This document shows positions 55,983 to 64,000 of a DNA stretch of 64,000 bases, one piece after another (the stretch's first letter is position 1; every line of letters begins with the position of its first letter). Origin of the DNA: Hortaea werneckii (Eukaryota; Ascomycota; Dothideomycetes; Mycosphaerellales; Teratosphaeriaceae); contig JBAOKB010000071.1 in assembly GCA_037044905.1 (NCBI GenBank), positions 62,001-126,000 of the forward strand, in the 5' to 3' direction. A program made the translations under genes and the position numbers. The notes beneath the pieces were generated by a model. The model saw nothing but the letters and a program-made list of their open reading frames with translations. It did not search any database and was not told the DNA's origin.

Positions 55983-56645
55983 TCATTGAGATAATACTCC
56001 GCTCTGAACAACAACTAATGAATATCGGATTAAACGAGAAACCCGCATCTCAATCTCACCTCCTATCCCCTCCCCCCCCTCCCTCCTTCCCAGCCTTCCC
56101 ATCCCCCTCCGCCACCTCATCTTCTTCCGCAGCGCCTCCCCAAACCCCATCTCCCCCTTTGGCTCCTTCCGCGCATACTCCTCCAACGTCTTCTCCCCAT
56201 AGAAGCCCGTGACCCCGTTGTCGCCTACGGGGAGATACTTTTGGGTTTCCGCCCACTCGTTTAGGGCTGCTAGGTAGGCTTCCTGGCTTGGGAAACCCTT
56301 GTAGGATTTCCTGTGGTCGTGAGGTTTGGATTCATTGTCGGAGATGTGGGTGGGTTGCTCTGTGTATGCTGGGGGTGGGTCTTCGGTTGATATCCTGGGG
56401 GCTTGGAGGGTGGCAAGGGAGAGGCTTTCGGGTCGTGGTGGTGCGTTGTTTTGGTTGTTGTCTCTGATGATGGTGATCATTTTCGCGGGATCTGACGGCG
56501 CTAAAGAGTCTGCCATTGTTTCTTTTGCATCCGGATCTTGAGAATGCTTATCGTGGACGGAGGAATTGTGTGATGTTATTGTTGCTTCCATACTGTGATC
56601 GATGGATGAGTTTATGTTGCTTTGCATACAGCAGCCTATCTTCAA
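55983..56645 (-). CDS. Conserved-looking hypothetical protein
   Basis: A 220-codon open frame, no family recognised. From about residue 75 it has PPPAYTEQ (a PPxY-type motif that WW or arrestin-linked ubiquitin ligases can bind), then FPSQEAYLAALNEWAETQKYLPVGD, VTGFYGEKTLEEYARKE and a Lys/Arg/Gly-rich end. The soluble, mixed composition and the FPSQEAYLAAL...W pattern suggest a real fungal protein. Start is uncertain: ATGs at 56645, 56591 and internal ones are possible. It lies inside the frameshift-prone segment, so its C-terminus may also be wrong. Confidence 0.5.
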   Translation of the reverse strand: MKIGCCMQSNINSSIDHSMEATITSHNSSVHDKHSQDPDAKETMADSLAPSDPAKMITIIRDNNQNNAPPRPESLSLATLQAPRISTEDPPPAYTEQPTHISDNESKPHDHRKSYKGFPSQEAYLAALNEWAETQKYLPVGDNGVTGFYGEKTLEEYARKEPKGEMGFGEALRKKMRWRRGMGRLGRREGGEGIGGEIEMRVSRLIRYSLVVVQSGVLSQ

Positions 56646-57161
56646 ATGGATAGGGTAAAAATGGAATGTATGCTTTATTAAACACGTATAGTCTATTTAT
56701 TACTGCCAATGCATACCCGTTCCGATGAGCAGTATTGCGCTATGGTGTTGTGGCAATCCTCGCTTCAGGCACATGACCCAAGGTTCGAGCTTATCAAAGC
56801 CAATGACACCCCCACGTGCGCTGATCCCTGTGGTGTTCTTGCAGGCGAAAGCTCGTGTCTCGGAAGAGAGACCACGGCTTATAACAAGGAGTTATGAAAT
56901 CGAAGCAATGGTAATCGAAGACATCTTTGCGGAACCAACGAGGCAGACTGCTTGCTTGAGCCGATGCATTGAGCTATAGTACAGTACAAAATCATCAAAA
57001 CTTTCTCGACGGCGCCGCCTTTGTTCTGCGCCAGTATTATGAAGGTGAGGTAATACAGCAAGAGGAAGTGCTCGCTCCCCAAGAATCCGCGCATGTAATC
57101 AGAAAGAGGCCAATGCAACAAGGAACCCTTCACGCCCTTTCCCAGCCATTTTCGTACATGA
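56646..57161. other. Between two minus-strand genes
   Basis: About 515 bp between the hypothetical gene's start and the chosen Seb1 stop. The frame upstream stays open into this stretch but loses similarity after the third Seb1 frameshift. Confidence 0.45.
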
Positions 57162-59595
57162 CTACTGATAAGGCGGTCCTCCCTGGCCTGGCAGACTGAA
57201 ACCAAAGGTCGGCACTGCCGGGGCGTAGCCACAGCCACAGGCTCTGGTCTAGCATATCCGTACGCCTCCATTGGCATTGGCGCGCCGCCTGTCACACCGC
57301 TGTACCCACCGTAGTTTTGCGCAGGTTGCGCATCATAGTCATGCTGGTGGTGTCGCTTGCCCTTCTTTCCTCCCCCATGCCCATGCCCATGCCCATGCCC
57401 ACGGCCGCCTCCACCGCCGTGATGGTGACCGCCACCACCTTCTTCCTCCCTCTGTCTCTTGCTCGGCGGTCCGGCATCAGGCATGACACGCTTGCTCATG
57501 GCTTTGCTGCTCACGCCTGCGCCGATCTCAATGTCGGGCTCTTCCAGGACCATGCCGCTTTCCAGCTGCTTACCCCCAGTGCCGCCGTACTCGGCAGTGA
57601 GAAGCCATTTGTTGTCTGCATCCGTAAGCTTGTAGATTGGAATCACACTCTCTCCTCTAGTGTAGTCGCAGCATTCGCGGGGACCAAAGCCAACACCCCA
57701 TTTGGTTTGACGGGCCACAGCCATGACCTCGCGATCGTTACGTTGCTGTAGCTCTCCATCCCTGCCTTCGCCGCGAGCGCGTTGTTGCGTGTGGTCATCT
57801 TGACGAAAGCATGGCGCTTCTCGCGGTTGGCAATGCAAGTCTGCACACGGCCAAAACGCTCGAAAAGAGCTTGTATTTCTTGCTGAGTCCCATTCGCGCC
57901 GCCGACAAAGAGCGTACGCGAGAGCACCTTGATATGGTCAGGCGGCAAGCTGCTGTCGATGGCGATGTATTTGGGCTGCATCATGGTGCCGTTCATCATA
58001 GCCGGGCCAGGGCTGTCACGCATTTGAAGGTTGCGCATGTTGGACAAAGGCGAGCGTTGGCGGTATTTTCCTCGTCCTCCACCACCGCCACGATGTGAGC
58101 GATCTGCTTGCGCTTGATCCTTGGCTGCAATTTCCTCGTACGTGCCGTAGACGGGAGACGCTCTGCCCCTGCGATCGCCACGATCAGGACTCCTGCTTCT
58201 ACGCCTTCCATATTGCTCATGTCCATTTGACTGAGGGGCAGAAGGCTGCGACTCATCAAACGCCTTCAAAATTGGGCCCCACTGATCCATCGGCAGACCC
58301 TGTTTCTGAAGGTCCTGTAGTAAGTTCAGTGCCATGACAAGCTTCTGCTGGTCGCCCAAAATGTTTGCTGGCAAGATGCTTCGCAGAGGTGCGAGGGGAT
58401 CGGCCGGTGGCTGAGGAGCCGGGGGCGGCGGTGCCATGGCATATGTCTGCGGCACAGATGGCGGCGGTTGTGGTGGCTGCTGCGGAGGAAATCCTTGAAA
58501 GCCTGGAAACGCAGGGAAGTTGGGAGGCATAGGCATCTGCGGCGGATTCGCTGGTGGAGCAGAGAACTGCGGAGCTTGTTGTGGCGCTTGCGGTGCCGGA
58601 GGTTGCGCGCTACCCTGTTGACCAAAAAGTGCAGCAAGGCCAGGCGGCAATTGTTGCTGCTGAGGTGCAGCAGGCGTCTGAGGTTGAGACTGAGGTTGAG
58701 GCATGAAAGGCTGCGGCGGGGGCTGAGATGGGGTAGGGGCTGTCGGCGGAGGTGCAGCTTGCGCTAAAGCAGCGAGGATGCTGTTCACATCCTGCGTGGG
58801 AGGCGCTGGTGCTGGTGGAAGTGCAGCCTGGGAACCTGCGGCTGTTGCTGAGGCTGTGGTGGTGGCCTACTTTGCTGAGCAGACATACCGTTGGCTTGTG
58901 GCGGTTGTTCACCAGGTCGCACAATCAAGCCTTGAGCGTACAGATGCTGAGGCGGATAGCCTACTGGCGTGCCTGCTGGCCTACTAGGAACAGGAGCCAT
59001 GAACTTTCCGCCGCTCGACACTTGCGCAGTCTGAGGCGGAGCTTGAGGCGCACCACTGAGCTTGGTCCGAAACTCGGAAAGCAGCTTGGCTGGGAAGATA
59101 TTACCCTTTTCCCAGATGCCCAGCAAGTTCTCGAGCTTCGGCTTCTGATCCGCTGGCAGGCCTTTCAAGATGTCATCAAACAAAGCCGGAATCAGCTCAG
59201 TCACACGCTTCACCGCCGCATTGTATGTCCCTGGCTCGCCTCTTCCCTCAATGTTGAGCTCTTGTCCGTTGCGCTTTGCGGCCTCTATCCATTGACGAAC
59301 TACGCTGTCAATGACATACAACGCGCCGAGCTTATGGGTGGCGGGCGCCTTCTTAAGGGCGCGGTAAAGAGATTGAACAATGTTGCTTTCAGCCTGGCAT
59401 GGATCATGGTCAGTGACTGCCAACTGGCGAACGAGCCATGGATGGCTTTGTAGAAGGAAAAGCGAGACTCACCTGTATGTTGCTCACGCATAGCGCTGTG
59501 ATGCTACCAATCTTACCCTTGCTTGCTCCTGGGGGTTTAAGCTGGTTTAGAGAAGCCAGCTGCTGATCCAACTCGTGCAAAATGTTTACGGCCAT
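57162..59595 (-). CDS. seb1: Seb1/Nrd1-like RNA-binding termination factor, three frameshifts
   Basis: Binds nascent RNA and phosphorylated Pol II CTD and directs termination or 3'-end choice. Exon 1 is 59473-59595, intron 59394-59472 (GTGAGT-CAG), exon 2 runs to 57162. The N-terminal CTD-interacting domain has LKPPGASKGKIGSITALCVSNIQ and HKLGALYVIDSVVRQWIEAAK. A Pro/Gln-rich region follows, with a slip at about 58826-58850. The RRM has SRTLFVGG and CIANREKRHAFVKM. A slip at about 57748-57756 leads to RQTKWGVGFGPRECCDY and EYGGTGGKQLESGMVLEEPD, diagnostic of the Seb1/Nrd1 family. Then His/Gly-rich repeats and MEAYGYARPEPVAVA. A third slip at about 57218-57226 (CCCC) gives PTFGFSLPGQGGPPYQ and a stop at 57162; without it an unrelated tail runs to 56879. 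The family is essential in yeasts. Confidence 0.83.
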
Positions 59596-60328
59596 CTTCG
59601 CCAACTACACTGCCGGAACAGCCTACGCAACAGCGACTGTTCAGGCGTCTGGGTCAGGAACTCTACGGTGACCTTTGGGCCTTTGCTAGCAGAATGGCCG
59701 AACCTGGCTTCCTACGTCCGGCAAGATGCAAACGCGCACTATGGTTACGGCAGGCGTCAGCACTAGAGAGGAAGGCTACTGCTTTTGACGTTTACCACAG
59801 ATACTCGAAATGCTAGCAGAGTCGTATGACCCGAAGGCGGTTATGCTCAAGTCGCACGTGATGCCTGGCGGGCGAGACAACGCGCGTGACCAAATCTGTC
59901 CGCTCACTGTTCAGAGTCCTGTCGATGTGTGTGGAGGTCGCCTGCCTATGGTGACGGTCTATTTTGTGTGCGTGACTTGCGATGCTTGAGGTGTAGAGAT
60001 GGATCCGAGTGCGAAGTTTCTTCTTCGATGGTTCTTTACCTGTGTTCGGGAGTGAAGAAGAAAGCTTTGTCTTCCGCGTGTGAAGCTGGTCGCTTGTCTG
60101 GCAACGCTACCGCACTGACGCGCGATACGAGACACGTCGCGAGCCTCCTGAAACCGACCGAGAGACAAGACAAAGATGTCTCACGAAAGTCGCGGGCGGG
60201 AGAGTGAGATGCTGAGGGGATGGTTGCAGTAAAGGAAGAAAGGCCTTGCGCAAACCAACACCACAACAATATGCACCAGAAGGCAAGACCTGCAGCGGTG
60301 CGCTAGCGGCTGACGGCTCTCGGAACTT

Positions 60329-60380
<52 letters not shown>

Positions 60381-60922
60381 GGCAGTCTGTGGGAGCAGTG
60401 GCACTAGACGTACGTCCGTATGGTCCGTACTACCTTCTACCGTGGCAGGCTGGTACCTGTGTTGTTGTGGATGGTTCGTGCGCGGTCTCAGAATAGCCTT
60501 TGCTCGTGCAGCTGAGGCCGCGGCAATGATGAAAACCGTCCGTCAATCGTCAATGTCTGCTTGTGCGGGTGAATGGAAATAGATTGACGACAATGCTGGC
60601 CCCGACATGGCATGTACGCGACATGTCCAAAGTACTGCGGTACTACTACGCGTAGAGTGCTGCAATACGTACTGTATGTACTGGCATTCTCTTCTCCGAT
60701 CCCTTCCGGCCCGAATCCATCTCCCCTCCGTCCGTCTCAACCTAGGGAAGCAGCGGGAGTGTGAGGTCAGTGCGTGTCCATCATCAAAGCTCTTTTTTCG
60801 GAGCTCCTACGTATCAGTAGATTCCAATCTCTCCCTTCTCCGTCACCTCTATCTGGTCCGACTCTGATCATCTCCCGGACTTTCTCATCCCCTACATATC
60901 CAACCCGCTCGCCTCTTGCACG
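59596..60922. promoter_or_regulatory. Divergent intergenic region with CAG repeat
   Basis: About 1.3 kb between the Seb1-like and citrate synthase starts. Holds the CAG16 repeat. The 150 bp before the citrate synthase ATG are pyrimidine-rich (TCTCCCTTCTCC, TCATCTCCC), as in strongly expressed fungal promoters. No gene recognised. Confidence 0.5.
60329..60376. repeat. (CAG)16 trinucleotide repeat
   Basis: Sixteen uninterrupted CAG units, 546 bp upstream of the citrate synthase ATG. Read on the minus strand it gives a run of Leu in an open frame without a supported gene. Confidence 0.95.
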
Positions 60923-62431
60923 ATGGCCGGCTTGAACGTCAGCAGGACTGCGCTGCGCCGCGCAATGGCCCAGCCAACTGTCTCCCGCACCTGGACCCAG
61001 ACTGCCGCTAAGGCATCTGCTGCCCGCACCTACGCGACCGCCAGCAAGGTATGATCAGCTATCTACTCTGCGAGAGACCTTGTTTGCCCAATGAAGTGCA
61101 AAAGCTAACTCATTTGCCTGATGTAGTCCCTCAAGGACACCTTCGCCGACGGCCTGCCAGAGAAGATCGAGCAGATCAAGACGCTGAGGAAGGGATACGG
61201 TGACAAGGTGCTCGGCGAGGTCACTCTTGACCAGGTCTACGGTGGTGCGCGTGGCATCAAGTCCCTCGTCTGGGAGGGTTCCGTCCTCGACTCTGAGGAG
61301 GGTATCCGCTTCCGTGGCAAGACCATCCCCGAATGCCAGGAGCTCCTCCCCAAGGCCCCAGGTGGCCAGGAGCCTCTTCCCGAGGGTCTCTTCTGGCTCC
61401 TCCTGACTGGCGAGGTCCCCTCTGAGCAGCAGGTCCGCGACCTCTCCGCTGAGTGGGCTGCCCGCAGCGAGGTCCCCTCCTTCGTCACCGAGCTCATCGA
61501 CCGTTGCCCCAACGACCTCCACCCGATGGCCCAGTTCTCGCTCGCCATCACCGCGCTCGAGCACGAGTCGAGCTTCTCCAAGGCCTACGCCAAGGGCATG
61601 AAGAAGACCGAGTACTGGCAGCACACTTTCGAGGACAGCATGGACCTGATCGCCAAGCTGCCCACCATCGCTGCCCGCATCTACCGCAACGTCTTCAAGG
61701 ACGGCAAGGTCGCCGCCACCCAGAAGGACAAGGACTACAGCTGGAACCTTGCCAACCAGCTCGGTTTCGCCGACAACAAGGACTTTGTTGAGCTGATGCG
61801 TCTGTACCTGACCATCCACTCTGACCACGAGGGTGGCAACGTCTCCGCCCACACCACTCACTTGGTCGGCTCCGCTCTTTCCTCGCCCATGCTGTCGCTC
61901 GCCGCCGGTCTGAACGGTCTTGCTGGCCCGCTCCACGGTCTCGCAAACCAGGAGGTGCTCAACTGGCTCCTCGAGTTCAAGAAGTCCGTCGGCAGCGACC
62001 TTTCGGACGAGAACATCAAGAAGGCCCTCTGGGACACCCTGAACTCCGGCCGTGTCGTCCCCGGTTACGGTCACGCTGTGCTCCGTAAGACCGACCCGCG
62101 CTACGTCTCCCAGCGCGAGTTCGCCCTCAAGCACCTGCCGGACGACCCGATGTTCAAGCTCGTCAGCCAGGTCTACAAGGTCGCCCCGGGTGTCCTGACC
62201 GAGCACGGCAAGACCAAGAACCCCTACCCCAACGTTGACGCCCACTCCGGTGTCCTGCTCCAGTACTACGGCCTGACCGAGCAGAGCTTCTACACCGTCC
62301 TCTTCGGTGTCTCGCGTGCCATTGGTGTGCTGCCCCAGCTCATCATCGACCGTGCCGTCGGTGCCCCGATCGAGAGGCCGAAGTCCTACTCCACCGAGGC
62401 TCTGGCCAAGCTCGTCGGCGCCAAGTTGTGA
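60923..62431 (+). CDS. cit1: Mitochondrial citrate synthase
   Basis: Predicted 476-residue enzyme condensing acetyl-CoA and oxaloacetate in the TCA cycle. Exon 1 is 60923-61048 and encodes an Arg/Ala-rich mitochondrial presequence (MAGLNVSRTALRRAMAQP...). Intron 61049-61126 (78 nt, GTATGA, GCTAAC, TAG); exon 2 is 61127-62431. Active-site regions are intact: HSDHEGGNVSAHTTHLVGSA, GLNGLAGPLHGLANQEVL with the first catalytic His, RVVPGYGHAVLRKTDPRY with the second, and LTEQSFYTVLFGVSRAIG. Codon use is strongly C-ending, a sign of high expression; this also leaves the antisense strand open for 485 codons. Neighbour downstream is a citrate carrier. Confidence 0.97.
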
Positions 62432-63666
62432 ACGCATGATGGCGACCATGGGCAAAAGCGAGAGAAAGAGGTTGGCACGGGCAGCGGACACGCCGCTCAC
62501 ATTGGACGTCACGCAGGAGGAGGGCCCGATGTTCGTCTCATCCAGCGGGCATTAGATTTGCTCGGTGGAGACGGCGGCGGGGCGGAGATGAAACAAGAGC
62601 GAAAGAAGCAGACGACGAAATGGAAGGCTCACAGTATGCCTGGCACGAAAGTGTGAGATGTATTTAGGAGGGGTGCATGTATTAGTGGCATTGTAACTTG
62701 CTATGTAGTGTAGGAGCGCATTGATGTTTTCTTTTGTTGTATAGCGATACCTACCTGTTAGCAGAGCACAGTGCATTACCTTTCTTTCATGTCTTCTGTC
62801 ATTTCACGAATCATCATACCAGCCAGACATGCAAAGTCGAGCAGTTCGGAGTCCGAAGGAAAAAAGGCAGGATATCGTCCATGTATATCATCGTGTTCTG
62901 CGTACCTACGTAGGTTCCCGGGGAATTTTCGAGCACTGAGCATGCGCCGGCACTGCAACGGTGGTTGAGTTGCGCCGCATCGGCAACGGGAGCAGCCCCA
63001 GCTGCTGTAGCGGTTGGTAGAGTTCCGGGAGCATCTCAACCCTAAACATAGCACACGCTCACCGGGCGCGGCTTTACGCTGAGGATTGGGGTCCGAAACG
63101 TCTTACGATAGAGAAGACAGTAGTACCACGGGGCTATAATCTCAGTCCAGGCACCGTAGAATATAACTCTACACAATTCTGTCCCCGCGAAAGCAATTGT
63201 ATTCGAATAGTTCACGTGATTCTCCGCGCAGAGAACTATATACCTCTCGTCGCGTCTGTTGACGGGGAATCACAAGCCGAGCGAGGAGCAACAAGCAATC
63301 ACCGGGACAGACGCCAGCTCCCTGTCGTTGAAGCCAGCTCGCTAGTCGTACGATAGTAGATAGTACTTTTACCGCTCGCGCCCAACCCTCTGCTCCCTCA
63401 TTCTCTTTCACTACTCCCACTTGCCTCTCCATCACCAACTCCCTCCCGCTTAACACACCACCCAGGCGAAGAAGCCGCACACCTGCCTCGGTAAGCAAGC
63501 AATCCCACCGACATCGCATGCATCCTCCGCCTGGACCACAATTACCACCACTCCCGCCCCTTGCCATCATCGCACCCTCCCAAACACCTCACTCCTGCGC
63601 GCGCATCCTAACTCACTTCTCCCTGCAGGTCCGGCCCTTATCTCCAGCTCCTCCACAAGCAGCAGC
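62432..63666. other. Intergenic, no gene recognised
   Basis: About 1.2 kb between citrate synthase and the carrier, both on the plus strand. The final 250 bp are C/T-rich with CACC runs, consistent with a core promoter and leader. Confidence 0.5.
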
Positions 63667-64000
63667 ATGTCCGCAGCCACCACCGGCAACGCCATGGCCG
63701 GCACCGCGCCGCCGCAGATCGAGAAGAAGCCCGTCAAGTTCTCCAACCTGTTGCTGGGCTCGGGTTTGAACTTGTTCGAGGTCACCACCCTCGGGCAGCC
63801 GCTCGAGGTCATGAAGACGACCATGGCCGCGAACCGAAAGGACGGCATGGCCGGCGCTGTTGCGAGGGTTTGGAGCCGTGGTGGTGCTCTCGGCTGTAAG
63901 TGCCCCCTCCTGGAAACCCATCAATGAGGAGAGAAAGGTGAACAAGAGCTAATGCACACAATCCATCTGCAGTCTACCAAGGTCTGATCCCATGGGCATG
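63667..64000 (+). CDS. yhm2: Yhm2-type mitochondrial citrate/oxoglutarate carrier (5' part)
   Basis: Partial; runs off the window. Exon 1 is 63667-63895, intron 63896-63972 (77 nt, GTAAGT, GCTAAT, CAG) and exon 2 starts at 63973. The protein begins MSAATTGNAMAGTAPPQIEKK and continues KPVKFSNLLLGSGLNLFEV, TTLGQPLEVMKTTMAANR (the carrier PxE/DxxK-type signature as PLEVMK) and GALGFYQGLIPWAW across the intron. This matches yeast Yhm2, an inner-membrane antiporter exporting citrate for 2-oxoglutarate and supplying NADPH in the cytosol. Being next to citrate synthase fits that role. Confidence 0.88.

Noticed and set aside
60107..60379. Poly-leucine open frame
   Set aside because: Created by the CAG16 repeat read on the minus strand; the rest is unconserved.
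61055..62512. 485-codon open frame antisense to citrate synthase
   Set aside because: Its Val/Gly/Leu/Glu-rich content mirrors the C-ending codons of citrate synthase on the other strand; no domain and no splice or promoter support.
1..64000. CRISPR arrays, bacterial operons, phage or viral genes
   Set aside because: No regularly spaced repeats and no such genes; introns and gene content are fungal throughout.

Overview
This window reads as nuclear DNA of a filamentous ascomycete (Pezizomycotina; Dothideomycetes is my guess, not shown). Genes are intron-poor, with spliceosomal introns of about 49-160 nt (mostly 50-80), GT(A/G)AGT-type donors and CTAAC/CTGAC branch sites. The gene set is typical of moulds: an AzgA purine permease, an Aspf2/ZrfC zinc-scavenging pair, an Arb1-like RNAi factor, secreted carbohydrate and heme enzymes, and eukaryotic housekeeping genes. 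The first 22 bases are a G homopolymer, probably a contig edge. I cannot name the species.

Layout. 0.9-4.5 kb: MARVEL-like membrane protein and AzgA-type permease (both minus). 5.4-9.8 kb: divergent zinc locus, a secreted Aspf2/Pra1-type zincophore (minus) and a ZrfC-type ZIP transporter (plus) sharing about 950 bp of promoter. 10.3-11.4 kb: Kei1 (sphingolipid synthesis). 13.6-15.4 kb: GPI-anchored GH13 enzyme. 17.6-18.8 kb: secreted inorganic pyrophosphatase. 18.9-20.4 kb: heme haloperoxidase. 21.4-22.6 kb: Elp4. 22.8-23.2 kb: small membrane protein. 24.9-25.8 kb: Rab6/Ypt6. 26.1-27.5 kb: Nop53. 27.5-31.1 kb is a gene-poor stretch holding a degenerate second copy of the Nop53 C-terminus, a tRNA-Gln gene and an inverted partial copy of that tRNA. 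31.1-36.0 kb: RPA32 and DDB1-like genes, divergent, with a cluster of MluI-box-like sites between them. 36.5-43.2 kb: DUF202 protein, SDR dehydrogenase with a duplicated terminal exon, F-box/2EXR-like protein, zeta-crystallin-type quinone reductase and Clp1. 44.0-59.6 kb: CoA-transferase, inositol polyphosphate multikinase, La-motif/Arb1 protein, Exo84, Tom20, Tad3, an unknown protein and a Seb1/Nrd1-like factor; most carry one or more single-base frameshifts. 60.9-64.0 kb: mitochondrial citrate synthase and the start of a Yhm2-type citrate/oxoglutarate carrier.

Working together: the two zinc genes form one uptake module, with similar Cys-His zinc motifs in the secreted scavenger and in the transporter's extracellular N-terminus. 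RPA32 and DDB1 pair DNA-metabolism functions behind one promoter. Citrate synthase and the citrate carrier make and export mitochondrial citrate. Tad3 and Elp4 both act on tRNA.

Most unusual: the tRNA-Gln(TTG) gene at 29.7 kb has a normal anticodon-loop intron and also a 55-nt insertion exactly between T-stem and T-loop. The insertion starts GTAAGT, contains GCTAAC and ends AAAG, like a small spliceosomal intron in a pol III gene. The insertion plus the tRNA 3' end is repeated in inverted orientation about 170 nt downstream. Second is the run of at least twelve one-base frameshifts confined to 44.3-58.9 kb, which may be a consensus-quality problem or a decaying segment. All exon coordinates were derived by hand from splice signals and protein continuity.
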